From: Maribacter arenosus
GTDB lineage: Bacteria; Bacteroidota; Bacteroidia; Flavobacteriales; Flavobacteriaceae
Length of the DNA: 64,000 bases
Reading direction: 5' to 3'
Assembly (NCBI RefSeq): GCF_014610845.1
Contig: NZ_JABTCG010000004.1
Coordinates: forward strand, 186,001-250,000
This document shows positions 44,836-54,113 of this stretch, one piece after another. The translations under genes and the position numbers were made by a program. Position 1 is the first letter of the stretch; each line of letters starts with the position of its first letter. The notes beneath the pieces were generated by a model. The model ran no database searches and was not told the DNA's origin. It saw only the letters and a list, made by a program, of their open reading frames with translations.

Positions 44836-45594
44836 TTGAAAAGACGTTCAGTAGGCCTATATCTTGTATTTCCTGCCTTGGTTTTGGGCATTTTCTGTAT
44901 AGGTGGTTTAAGAGGTCAGGAACCAGAAGAAGCCATCATATATTCCCAGTTCGATATGAGCATAGGGCCTATCAATTCCGGGATTTTTGCCGGATTTGCT
45001 TATAAAGAGGAATTTAGGGTTTTGGGTCACAAACATAAGTTCTTTTATAGTCCCGATTTTCTCCTCGGTTCGGTAATCTATGACGGACAGTCATATTTCG
45101 GTTATGAAATGAAATATGATGTCTATGGGGACGAACTTTTACTGTATCATCCTATGGTAAACGGTTCTCAAGCTGTTCAATTGATCAAGGAAAGGGTGAC
45201 GAGTTTTAAGATTGAAAGCCATAGGTTTGTGAACCTTCCCAAGCAGACGGGTAACGAATTGCCCGTTTCAGGATTTTTGGAAGTGCTCTTGGTCGGGGAC
45301 CATTTCACTTTTTATAAAAAGCACAGAAAAAGGATTCTTAAAAAATCAGATCGTAAACTATTGTATCACGAGTTCAAGGATCGCAGTGCGTACTATATAA
45401 GTTTGGATAATGAATTGACCCAAGTGAAGTCGCTTGTCCATATAGTTGCACTTTTTCCAGAGTATAGAAAGCAGTTGAATGATATTGCAGTGAAATATAA
45501 GGAATTGAAAAAGAGTGATCTAGAGTATTATTTTACCGCGGTATTGTCTGATTTGGATATGATGGTTGACCCCAAAAAGGAAAAAGACCTATGA
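44836..45594 (+). CDS. Secreted protein of unknown function, first gene of TonB-receptor operon
   Basis: 252 residues from a TTG start that begins a signal peptide (LYLVFPALVLGIFCIGGLRGQ); the next in-frame ATG would lose the signal. Mature part is beta-rich (FDMSIGPINSGIFAGFAYKEEF ... VSGFLEVLLVGDHFTFYKKHRKRIL) and ends in a Lys/Glu-rich helix. I do not recognise the family. The stop overlaps the TonB-receptor start by 4 nt (ATGA), so the two products are probably made in equal amounts and work together at the outer membrane. Confidence 0.7.
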   Translation: MKRRSVGLYLVFPALVLGIFCIGGLRGQEPEEAIIYSQFDMSIGPINSGIFAGFAYKEEFRVLGHKHKFFYSPDFLLGSVIYDGQSYFGYEMKYDVYGDELLLYHPMVNGSQAVQLIKERVTSFKIESHRFVNLPKQTGNELPVSGFLEVLLVGDHFTFYKKHRKRILKKSDRKLLYHEFKDRSAYYISLDNELTQVKSLVHIVALFPEYRKQLNDIAVKYKELKKSDLEYYFTAVLSDLDMMVDPKKEKDL

Positions 45595-48353
45595 AGGGTA
45601 GCCTGAACATCCTTGCATTATTATCCCTCTTTCTTGTCTACGGACAAGAAAACGCAAAGAACTTTTCATTTGATTTTCAGAATATAAGTTTGGAGGAGGC
45701 ATTGGAACAAGTACAGGCATCAACAAGTCATTCGATATATGTGGCTAATGAGTGGCTACAGGGTAAAAAGGTTACCAAGCAGTATTCGAACACTTTACTT
45801 GAGGATATACTTTCAGATCTTTTGGCCAATACCCAACTTAATTTTTTCATTTCCGCCGATGATCGTATTATCATTACCCAGAATAATCGAATTTACCCAG
45901 AATTACCTGAAACCTATTTTGGGGAAACAGAGATTATCTCGGGTGACCCTGAGGAAACGGATACCGGGCCGAACATATTTTTATCGGATAAGGCTTCTGA
46001 AACTAATATAAAGGTGGAGACCGTTCGTATCGGAAAGGAGCAAAAGAGCTATTCCCAAAAAAGGTTTAAACTTTCGGGAACCATAAAAAACGCAGCCAAT
46101 AACGAACCGGTAGCGAATATGGCACTTATCGTACGTGCCTTGGGAATCGGAACAACTACCGACAATTTAGGAAGGTATACATTAAACCTACCCATAGGCC
46201 TCAGTGTTTTAGAAACCAGTTCCCTAGGGTATGAAAATACCATGACCAATATTATCATCTATAACAATGGTACGTATGATTTCAGCGTGGAGGAGAATTA
46301 CGAGCTTTTGGATGAGGTAGTCCTAAAGGCCAATGCGATAAGCAATATTGATGATGCGACCACAGGAAATACCAAAATAGGGGCCGAGGAATCGAAGAAT
46401 ATTCCTTTAGTTTTGGGCGAACGTGATCTCTTGAAAGTAGCGACCACTTTACCAGGGGTCACCACTGCCGGTGAGGGGGCTGCGGGCTTTAATGTCAGGG
46501 GCGGAAAAACAGACCAAAACTTGATTCTTTTGGATAATGCTGTTGTTTATAATCCATCGCATTTTTTTGGAATTTTTCAGGCCTTGAACCCATTTGCCAT
46601 TAGTGATGTCAATATCTATAAAGGTGCCATACCGGCTCAATTTGGCGGGCGATTGTCGTCTGTTTTCGATATCAGTACGAAAAATCCGGATACCGAGAAA
46701 TTTAAAGGGGAAGTCTCTTTGGGCCCTGTCACGGCAAATGCTGTGGTCGAGATACCAATAATCAAGACAAAATCTGGTCTTATGCTGGGTGGTCGAGGGG
46801 CCTATTCCGATTGGGTGCTGCGTTCATTGAAAGATGTTTCACTAAAAAATAGTAGTGCTAATTTTTATGACGTGATGATGAAATACAACCATCAGATCGA
46901 CGAAAATAACAGTGTTAGTGCCTCCGGATATTATAGCAAGGATGCCTTTAGTATTACCTCCGATTCGCTTTACGGTTATAGTAATCGATTGTTCTCATTA
47001 AAATATGACCATAAGTTCAATGAAAAAAATGCGGGAAGTTTAATCTTGACCAATAGCCAGTACAAATTCGATATTGATTTTGATGGGAGTGTAAACGACA
47101 ATTTTTTACAGCAATATCAAATCGATGAAACCGAACTGAAGGTTCGCATGAAGTATCTGTTCAATGAGCAACATAATATTGATTATGGAATTTCCGGTAA
47201 GCTATACGGTGTACTTCCGGGACAGATAGAACCCAAAGGCTCCCAGGATATTATCTTACCCTTGAGTATTCCCAAGGAAAGGGGTCTGGAATCGGCAATT
47301 TTTGTTACTGATAGTTATACGATAAACAAGAGACTTTTACTCGATATCGGTTTGCGGTATTCTTTCTATACCGCTTTGGGGGCAAGTACTCAAAGGGTAT
47401 ATGAAGATGGATCGCCGAAAAGTGCGGGTACGGTAATCGACACCTTGACATTTGATAAAAATGAAGCGATAAAGACCTACGGCGGACCTGAAGTACGGGT
47501 TTCGGCACGTTATTTCTTGGGGGAGGATTTCTCCCTAAAGGCCAGTTATAATAATACCTATCAATTCATTCATACCTTATCAAATACGACTACGGTTTCG
47601 CCCATCGATACATGGAAGTTGTCCGATTATAATATCAAACCCCAACAAGCCAATCAGTGGGCCTTGGGAATCTATAAAAACTTGGATAACAACACCTATG
47701 AGCTGAGCTTGGAAGGGTTTTATAAGAGACAGAAAAACCTACTCGACTTTAAGACAGGGGCCAAGTTGATTTTAAACGAGTCTATAGAAACCGAAGTACT
47801 TCAAGGCAAAGGTAAGGCCTACGGTTTGGAGTTCTTTATTCGTAAAAATGCAGGCAAGCTCAACGGTTGGTTAGGGTATACGTATTCACGTTCCTTATTG
47901 AAATTGGATAGTGAATTTGGGGAAGAACGTGTAAACGATGGCCGGTATTTTCCCTCCAACTTTGATAAACCTCATGATTTTAGTCTTGTGCTCAACTACA
48001 AGTTTACCAAACGCTATAGCATATCGACCAACTTTCTGTACCAAACCGGACGGCCGGTTACGTTTCCGGTAGGCAATTATACTTTTGACGGGGCGGAGTA
48101 TGTGCTATATAGCGACCGCAACCGATACCGTATCTCGGATTATTATCGGTTGGATATTGGATTGAACATAGAAGGAAACCACAAAGCTAAAAAGGCAGGA
48201 CATAGTTTCTGGAATATTTCAGTGTATAATGTCTTGGGCAGGAATAATCCGTATTCGGTATTTTTTGTTTCGGATTCGGGTGAGATCAAAGCTTTGCAAA
48301 GCTCTATTTTCGCCATTCCCGTACCTTCAATAACCTACAATTTTAAATTTTGA
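45591..48353 (+). CDS. TonB-dependent receptor with STN and carboxypeptidase-regulatory domains
   Basis: 920 residues. Signal peptide, STN domain (about 25-95: FQNISLEEALEQVQASTSHSIYVANEWL), linker, CarboxypepD_reg-like domain (about 155-240), plug (about 260-370: NVRGGKTDQNLILLDNAVVYNP, VNIYKGAIPAQFGGRLSSVFDI) and a 22-strand barrel ending in FKF. An STN domain usually talks to a FecR-type anti-sigma factor, but no fecI/fecR pair is in the window. Operon with the upstream secreted protein and the downstream DUF4249 lipoprotein. The ligand cannot be inferred. Confidence 0.92.
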   Translation: MKGSLNILALLSLFLVYGQENAKNFSFDFQNISLEEALEQVQASTSHSIYVANEWLQGKKVTKQYSNTLLEDILSDLLANTQLNFFISADDRIIITQNNRIYPELPETYFGETEIISGDPEETDTGPNIFLSDKASETNIKVETVRIGKEQKSYSQKRFKLSGTIKNAANNEPVANMALIVRALGIGTTTDNLGRYTLNLPIGLSVLETSSLGYENTMTNIIIYNNGTYDFSVEENYELLDEVVLKANAISNIDDATTGNTKIGAEESKNIPLVLGERDLLKVATTLPGVTTAGEGAAGFNVRGGKTDQNLILLDNAVVYNPSHFFGIFQALNPFAISDVNIYKGAIPAQFGGRLSSVFDISTKNPDTEKFKGEVSLGPVTANAVVEIPIIKTKSGLMLGGRGAYSDWVLRSLKDVSLKNSSANFYDVMMKYNHQIDENNSVSASGYYSKDAFSITSDSLYGYSNRLFSLKYDHKFNEKNAGSLILTNSQYKFDIDFDGSVNDNFLQQYQIDETELKVRMKYLFNEQHNIDYGISGKLYGVLPGQIEPKGSQDIILPLSIPKERGLESAIFVTDSYTINKRLLLDIGLRYSFYTALGASTQRVYEDGSPKSAGTVIDTLTFDKNEAIKTYGGPEVRVSARYFLGEDFSLKASYNNTYQFIHTLSNTTTVSPIDTWKLSDYNIKPQQANQWALGIYKNLDNNTYELSLEGFYKRQKNLLDFKTGAKLILNESIETEVLQGKGKAYGLEFFIRKNAGKLNGWLGYTYSRSLLKLDSEFGEERVNDGRYFPSNFDKPHDFSLVLNYKFTKRYSISTNFLYQTGRPVTFPVGNYTFDGAEYVLYSDRNRYRISDYYRLDIGLNIEGNHKAKKAGHSFWNISVYNVLGRNNPYSVFFVSDSGEIKALQSSIFAIPVPSITYNFKF

Positions 48354-48360
48354 TACACAA

Positions 48361-49593
48361 TTGACCAAGATCGCAACATATCGCCCATGTAAATTAAGTA
48401 GCAAGATTATATTGTTCTCATTTTTGCTGTTCTTGATTGGCTGTGTTGAACCTTATGAAGGGGAAGTTGCCGATTATGAGGATGTGCTGGTGGTAAATGC
48501 GAACCTTACGAATGAATTCACTCGACATGAAGTGCGATTAACTAGATCATATCGTTTCGAGGAAGACGGACCCCGTGCCGAATCCAATGCCAATGTAATG
48601 ATTATTGGTGATGATGGTAGTCTGTTTGCTTTTGAGGAAACCGACCCCGGAACTTATCTTACTTTGGAAACTTTTGCGGCCCAACCCGATATTGCCTATT
48701 CGCTTTCCATTGAGACTGAAAACGGAAATTCATATGCTTCTGATGCCATGCAATTACCAAGCATGACAACCATAGAAAATTTGTATGCCGAGCTTACCAC
48801 CAATGACGATGGGGAGGATGGCATTGGAATATTCGTAGATAGTTACGACCCCGGATCCCAGTCGAAATTCTATCGGTTTGAATTTGAGGAGACCTACAAG
48901 ATCATAGTTCCATTTTGGAGCCCTTTTGATGCCGTAGTCGTTAGTGAAGGTGAGGATACGTTCTCTTTGAATGTGATTCTAAGGGAGCGTGAGGAGCAGG
49001 TGTGTTACGGAACCGACTCAGCCAAGGAAATATTGATCCAAAGTACATTAGGCTTAGCTGAAGATCGAATAACACGCTTCAATGTACGGTTCATTAAAAG
49101 TGATAATTATATCATATCACATAGATATAGCATATTGGTAAGGCAGCATGTCCAGAATCCGGAGTCTTTTGCTTATTATGAGACCTTAAGAGGGCTCTCA
49201 AAATCAGCTGAGAATATTTTTTCAGAAGATCAACCGGGTTTTTTAGGGGGCAATATTTCAGCTACCGATGGGTCTGGGGAGAATGTGGCAGGCTTTTTCG
49301 AGGTATCTACGGTGAATCAGAAACGGATTTTCTTTGATTATGAGGATTTTTATTTGGAGGAGGAAAAACCACCCCATAAAACAGCATGTCTTTTTGCAGC
49401 CCCCACCACTTCAGGTAGGTTGGGGGAAAGGGAATTGCTCAATGCCATTTACGAAGACCGGTTACGGTTTTATGATTACAATCGCAATCCGACACCGGCC
49501 ATAGGTTCGGGTCCGTTTCTAATGGTTCGTCCAGAATGTGGCGACTGTACCGTTTTAGGAAGTAATAAAGTGCCTGATTTTTGGGAGGAATAA
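48361..49593 (+). CDS. DUF4249 lipoprotein
   Basis: 410 residues. TTG start beginning a lipoprotein signal (SKIILFSFLLFLIGC, lipobox IGC, C28). The beginning of the mature part (VEPYEGEVADYEDVLVVNANLTNEFTRHEVRLTRSY) and the later Ig-like strands are typical of DUF4249, a family that accompanies TonB-dependent receptors in Bacteroidota, possibly as a surface-exposed partner. Lies 7 nt after the receptor stop. Confidence 0.88.
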   Translation: MTKIATYRPCKLSSKIILFSFLLFLIGCVEPYEGEVADYEDVLVVNANLTNEFTRHEVRLTRSYRFEEDGPRAESNANVMIIGDDGSLFAFEETDPGTYLTLETFAAQPDIAYSLSIETENGNSYASDAMQLPSMTTIENLYAELTTNDDGEDGIGIFVDSYDPGSQSKFYRFEFEETYKIIVPFWSPFDAVVVSEGEDTFSLNVILREREEQVCYGTDSAKEILIQSTLGLAEDRITRFNVRFIKSDNYIISHRYSILVRQHVQNPESFAYYETLRGLSKSAENIFSEDQPGFLGGNISATDGSGENVAGFFEVSTVNQKRIFFDYEDFYLEEEKPPHKTACLFAAPTTSGRLGERELLNAIYEDRLRFYDYNRNPTPAIGSGPFLMVRPECGDCTVLGSNKVPDFWEE

Positions 49594-49600
49594 TAAGATT

Positions 49601-51394
49601 ATGAAGAGCGTAGTGTCCTTAGTGTTTTTGTTGTATATGATCGGTCTGCCGGTCAATGGGCAGTCTATTCCAAAAAGCAAGAAAGAGGCTCAGGGTTTTG
49701 CTGACATCGCCCCTGAAAACCTTTATGTCCATTTTAATACCACCCTCTTATTCCCGGCCGAATACATGTACTATAAGGTCTATTGTTTTGATTTGGATAG
49801 GAAACGGTTAAGCGAGATAAGTAAAGTAGCTTATGTTGAGCTGATTGGGGAAGATAAAAAGGCAGTTTTTAAGCATAAGGTGAGGTTGCATAATGGTGCT
49901 GGACAAGGTGATTTCTTTGTCCCGGTCTCACTCCCATCGGGCAATTATAAACTGATTGCCTATACGAACTGGATGAAAAACTTTGGGAATGGGCATTTCT
50001 TCGAAAATGATATAAGCATCATCAATCCCTATCAATCGGATCAAAAAGCGATTTTGGCCCCACCGGTCAAACAAATCGATAGTTTGAAGAATTCATTAGC
50101 AATCGAAGAAACGAGTGTCATGAATCTTTCCAATACAGTCCATAATAAAGTCGGACCAATAAAATTGAGGCTTGGGAAACGTACTTACACCAAACGTTCA
50201 AAAGTGACCTTGGTATTAAATACGGATAAAAATATTGATATGGCCTCAGGGGATTATTCCCTTTCGGTACGACAAATAGGAAACTTACCCCAGCACGACA
50301 GGATATATATGAATACCGGGTTGTTTTCAACCTCTGACATTGCAGGTTCCTTAGACGGGCGATTGCAATTGCATTTGCCCGAATTAAGAGGTGAACTGAT
50401 TTCCGGTCGGGTAATTGCTACTAAGGAAGGAATATCGATTGCCAATCAAAAAGTGGCCATCTCTTTACCGGGTAAGGACTATCAATTCAAGATTGCCCAG
50501 ACAAATTCCACTGGAGCTTTCTATATCAATCTTGACAAAGCCTATCCTGGTGAACAGGTGATTGTCCAAGCTTTGGGCAAAGACCGGTTTGGGCTTGATG
50601 TTGAGTGGTACCAACCTAGTTCGCCGGATTATTCACAATTGGAATTTAAAAAATTGAAAATAGATCAAGGTAATGCCGCAAGTATTCAAGAAAGAAGTAT
50701 TCATAATCAGATTGAGAGTGCCTATTTTAAATTTAAGCCAGATTCGATTTTGCCTGCCACCCATGTTCTGCCATTTGCCGATCAAAATGTTCGAAACTAT
50801 GATATGGTTGAATATACCGATTTTAAATCAGTTCGGGAGGCGCTATTGGAGATTATCAAGGCTGCATGGGTTCGTCGAAACACCGAAAATGAGGAAGAGA
50901 TCGAAGTGAAGAGTATGGATTTGGTTTCTAACCCTGACCTTTTACCTTTGGTAATCGTCGATGGACTTATTGTCCAGGATCATGGCAGGTTATTGGAGTA
51001 TGATGCCAGAAACTTGAGTTCCATTCGGGTCTTTAGGGATAAATATGTTTTTGGACCACAAATCTTCCAAGGGGCCCTTGTTTTCGAGACCAAGAAATCG
51101 AATTATACCCAAGATGTCAATGACCCATACATTGAGCGGTTTCAAATGCTCAAACCTCAGCTACGAAAGCATTATTTTACACAGCGGTATAACGCGGAAA
51201 GCGATTCGACAGCGTTCAGTTTACCCGATGACCGGTTGCAATTACTTTGGATGCCCGAAATGATAATGAATGGAAATGCAAATACCATTGAATTTTTCAC
51301 CTCGGATGTTACCGGCGAATTCGAAATATGCCTAGAGGGGTTCTTGAATAGTGGTAAACCGGTTTCAATACGGGAAACTTTTTTTGTGGAATGA
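49601..51394 (+). CDS. Secreted macroglobulin-like protein with plug-like C-terminal part
   Basis: 597 residues with a signal peptide (VVSLVFLLYMIGLPVNGQ). Residues about 38-150 (PENLYVHFNTTLLFPAEYMYYKVYCFD ... SLPSGNYKLIAYTNW) resemble an MG2-type domain; about 265-330 (LRGELISGRVIATKEGISIANQKVAIS) looks like a carboxypeptidase-regulatory fold; about 440-510 (LVIVDGLIVQDHGRLLEYDARNLSSIRVFRDKY ... GALVFETKK) resembles a TonB plug without a barrel. Last gene of the 44836-51394 operon. Role probably in ligand handling with the receptor (inference). Confidence 0.75.
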   Translation: MKSVVSLVFLLYMIGLPVNGQSIPKSKKEAQGFADIAPENLYVHFNTTLLFPAEYMYYKVYCFDLDRKRLSEISKVAYVELIGEDKKAVFKHKVRLHNGAGQGDFFVPVSLPSGNYKLIAYTNWMKNFGNGHFFENDISIINPYQSDQKAILAPPVKQIDSLKNSLAIEETSVMNLSNTVHNKVGPIKLRLGKRTYTKRSKVTLVLNTDKNIDMASGDYSLSVRQIGNLPQHDRIYMNTGLFSTSDIAGSLDGRLQLHLPELRGELISGRVIATKEGISIANQKVAISLPGKDYQFKIAQTNSTGAFYINLDKAYPGEQVIVQALGKDRFGLDVEWYQPSSPDYSQLEFKKLKIDQGNAASIQERSIHNQIESAYFKFKPDSILPATHVLPFADQNVRNYDMVEYTDFKSVREALLEIIKAAWVRRNTENEEEIEVKSMDLVSNPDLLPLVIVDGLIVQDHGRLLEYDARNLSSIRVFRDKYVFGPQIFQGALVFETKKSNYTQDVNDPYIERFQMLKPQLRKHYFTQRYNAESDSTAFSLPDDRLQLLWMPEMIMNGNANTIEFFTSDVTGEFEICLEGFLNSGKPVSIRETFFVE

Positions 51395-51401
51395 CCCAAA
51401 A

Positions 51402-52592
51402 CTATTCTTCCCTGGCCCAACCATTCGCCCAATCGGGAAAATCTGCCCTGTTTCCCGAGCCCGATGTTATACCCTCGGTATAGAAAGAAGTATTGGGACC
51501 TGTATAGTTTGTCTCGGAAAAACCTTCGTCCATAGAATCAAATTGAATGGTGTTTACCTGCCATTCCCCATTATCGATTCTTGAAGTAGCCACTGGGCCA
51601 TCAATGTTGATTCCCAAGGGTAGGCTATTGGTATATAGGCTGTAGATAGTCCCGATACCGCCACCATGGTCAAAGAGCAATGCCCCTTCACTTACCGGGC
51701 CTAAGATGGAGACATTTTTGATAGTTCCCGCAGTAATGGGAGCAACTAATCCGTCAGTTGCATTATTGGAAGTTTTAATACCTGATTTCGCGTTGTTATA
51801 TAGGTGGAATGAATCTGCATTCCCCATCCATCCATCCGATACGGTAACCCCATGCCCCTGGTGCCCGCTGGCAATAAGCCGTTCAGGATTCACGTTTCCA
51901 CCATAAAAAACAAAACCATTGCCCTTACCCTTGAATGACTGTATATATTCCAGACTCGTTAAGGCTCCTGTACCAAAGAGGGTAATCCCATTGAAAGTCA
52001 TTGTTTCCTCAAAGGATGACCCTGTATATTCCACCCTTAGGTATTGGATGGTACCCGAAGAATCTTCAATTTCATTACCCCCATAAAACAGGTCCCCTAA
52101 TTCTGATCTCGCATTCCCTCCCTTATTGGTTGGCGCCTTTCCGCAAAGAATAAGACCTCCCCAATCCCCAGGGGCCGGAGTATCGGCATCCGAAGTAATG
52201 ACAACGGGTGCATTGGGTTTTCCGTAAACAAAGATTTTACCTCCTTGTGCTACCGCGATATAGGCGTTAACATCTTTATGGGCCTTAATTACCGTTCCTT
52301 CCCTTATTTCAAGCTCGCCACCATCGCGAATGATCAAGGGGCCGATTAGCTTGTATTCCACCGTATTGTCAAGAATGACCCTTGAAACAATATGACCTTC
52401 CAATCCGTTTTTGGCTTCACATGTATTGGAACAGGCCCAACCACAATCAATCCCCGTTTCATTGCCATTCTGAATGCCATCGGAGCAATTGGCCACTTCA
52501 CCTACAACTTCAATTGTAGTATCGTTGGAACATGAATGAAATAAGAAAAACATCATGGCCATTGGCGCGGTAAATAAAAAAAATCTTTTCAA
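51402..52592 (-). CDS. Beta-helix surface lipoprotein
   Basis: 396 residues from a TTG start (52592) that gives a clean lipoprotein signal (KRFFLFTAPMAMMFFLFHSC); an ATG at 52676 is in frame but adds 28 residues in front of the signal. After the lipobox come NCSDGIQNGNETGIDCGWAC, a cysteine-rich motif common in Bacteroidota surface proteins, and a right-handed parallel beta-helix (GGELEIREGTVIKA, GGKIFVYGKPNAPVVITSD, DWGGLILCGKAP). No catalytic motif recognised. Converges with the 44.8-51.4 kb operon. Confidence 0.75.
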   Translation of the reverse strand: MKRFFLFTAPMAMMFFLFHSCSNDTTIEVVGEVANCSDGIQNGNETGIDCGWACSNTCEAKNGLEGHIVSRVILDNTVEYKLIGPLIIRDGGELEIREGTVIKAHKDVNAYIAVAQGGKIFVYGKPNAPVVITSDADTPAPGDWGGLILCGKAPTNKGGNARSELGDLFYGGNEIEDSSGTIQYLRVEYTGSSFEETMTFNGITLFGTGALTSLEYIQSFKGKGNGFVFYGGNVNPERLIASGHQGHGVTVSDGWMGNADSFHLYNNAKSGIKTSNNATDGLVAPITAGTIKNVSILGPVSEGALLFDHGGGIGTIYSLYTNSLPLGINIDGPVATSRIDNGEWQVNTIQFDSMDEGFSETNYTGPNTSFYTEGITSGSGNRADFPDWANGWAREE

Positions 52593-52812
52593 GGGCTTTA
52601 TACTTTTATATGTAGAAAAATACAACAAATTTGACGTACGACTTTGTTTCAAGGGTCTATAATTTTTCAGGTCCACACGATAAAAGTAACGATAGTTGTA
52701 AAAGTAGCTGAAGCTGGGTTACTTTAGGCAATCGAGTACTGATTATTCAATTAAATGGGATTCCCATTCCGCTTTAAAAGTTCTATTTTTATGCCCATAT
52801 AAAAATCTACTA

Positions 52813-53280
52813 TTGGAAAAGTTATTCAACATTACGCTTGAGAATCGAAAAATATTATATAAGGTCCTCACCAATACACCTGAAGAGCAATTATTGAAAA
52901 TCCCTAGCGGATACCGGAACAATATCTGGTGGAATATTGCCCATGTCTTGGTAACCCAACAACTATTGGTCTATGCTTTGAGTGGTTTACCTATGAAGGT
53001 GCCGAAAGTGTTGGTCGATAAATTCAGGAAGGGTACCGTACCCGATGGTACTGCTACCAAAGAGGAATTGGATCTGATCAAAGGATTCTTGTTTTCCACC
53101 ATCGAATGGGCACAGGAAGATTATGAAAAAGGCATTTTCAAGAATTTCACGGAGTATACTACCAGTGCGAATGTCACCTTAAAAGATATTGACGATGCTA
53201 TAGCCTTCAATATGTTCCATGAAGGATTGCATTTAGGGGTGATCCTATCGCTAGAAAAGATGCTGCTGGGTGGGGCCTAG
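52813..53280 (+). CDS. DinB-family four-helix protein
   Basis: 155 residues. DinB/YfiT metal-binding bundle: WWNIAHVLVTQQLL supplies the first His, FNMFHEGLHLGVI the other two, giving the usual three-His site. DinB_2 members are thiol-transferases or uncharacterised stress proteins. Start is TTG; a TATTTTTA box lies about 20-25 nt upstream. Ends 2 nt before the stop of the convergent DUF3298 gene. Confidence 0.82.
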   Translation: MEKLFNITLENRKILYKVLTNTPEEQLLKIPSGYRNNIWWNIAHVLVTQQLLVYALSGLPMKVPKVLVDKFRKGTVPDGTATKEELDLIKGFLFSTIEWAQEDYEKGIFKNFTEYTTSANVTLKDIDDAIAFNMFHEGLHLGVILSLEKMLLGGA

Positions 53281-53282
53281 GA

Positions 53283-54026
53283 TTACGATTTGATTCTTGT
53301 GGTCAAATAGCTTTTCACCTCGTTAAAGGGCAAGATCAGTTCAATGGCTCCATCGGCATAGGAAGCAACTTCATATTGGTTGTATAGCAAAACCAAACCC
53401 TCTTGGGTAAAACCAATATTTTCGGGGAGGTAAAACGTATCTTGCTCAAACATAAATCCAGTACTGTTTATGGCATCGTCTTGGGGAATAGCTTCTTGGA
53501 TTCTAAATTTAGTCTCGGCAAAATGTTCAAAGTGCTTTCGGTCTTTGAAAAGTTCCCAATTTTCGATTTCAGAACCCTTACGTTTGTTGAAATTCAAGAA
53601 CCGTCGGGTCGTATACCCGTGGGCACCTCCGGTGAATAGGTATGAATTAAGTGCAACCGTTAGAATATTTTTGTCCTCATAGGAAACAGTACCTGTAATT
53701 TTGGTCTCCCATTTCGCCGTTTCATCCGGGTATAAATTTTGCAACTCGTCAAACCCGTTTTTAAAGGATTGAATGGCTTCGGGTACGGTTGATGCTTTGA
53801 TTTCGTCATCATAGACCAAAAGGGTAATCAATTCCTCCTCTAGTGCCGTATTTATGGTTTCTGCAAGCCTCGTACGATCTATGGCTTTTGGAATCTCGAT
53901 GACTATCTGGGGGCATTTTTCGCACGCAGCGTCCGAAATTGTCAAAGGTTCGAAAGTAAGTTTACTTTCCTCTTTGCACCCTAGAAAAAGGAGTATACAA
54001 AGTATTAAGGATATTGAGGTTTTCAT
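53283..54026 (-). CDS. DUF3298/DUF4163 (PdaC-RsiV-like) lipoprotein
   Basis: 247 residues. Lipoprotein signal MKTSISLILCILLFLGC. DUF4163-like N-terminal part (about 30-115) and DUF3298 part (about 125-245: ILTVALNSYLFTGGAHGYTTRRFLNFNKRKG ... FTQEGLVLLYNQYEVASYADGAIELILPFNEV), the arrangement of PdaC and RsiV. The GGAHG motif is diagnostic. I start at ATG 54026; a TTG six codons earlier is possible. Function in cell-envelope sensing or deacetylation not known. Confidence 0.85.
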   Translation of the reverse strand: MKTSISLILCILLFLGCKEESKLTFEPLTISDAACEKCPQIVIEIPKAIDRTRLAETINTALEEELITLLVYDDEIKASTVPEAIQSFKNGFDELQNLYPDETAKWETKITGTVSYEDKNILTVALNSYLFTGGAHGYTTRRFLNFNKRKGSEIENWELFKDRKHFEHFAETKFRIQEAIPQDDAINSTGFMFEQDTFYLPENIGFTQEGLVLLYNQYEVASYADGAIELILPFNEVKSYLTTRIKS

Positions 54027-54113
54027 AAGTGTCTTGGGTTTCAAGGTGCTAAATTACAGCTTCATTGCAATCTCCAAAAGATAACGATACTTTTATATAG
54101 TAAATTATTACCT

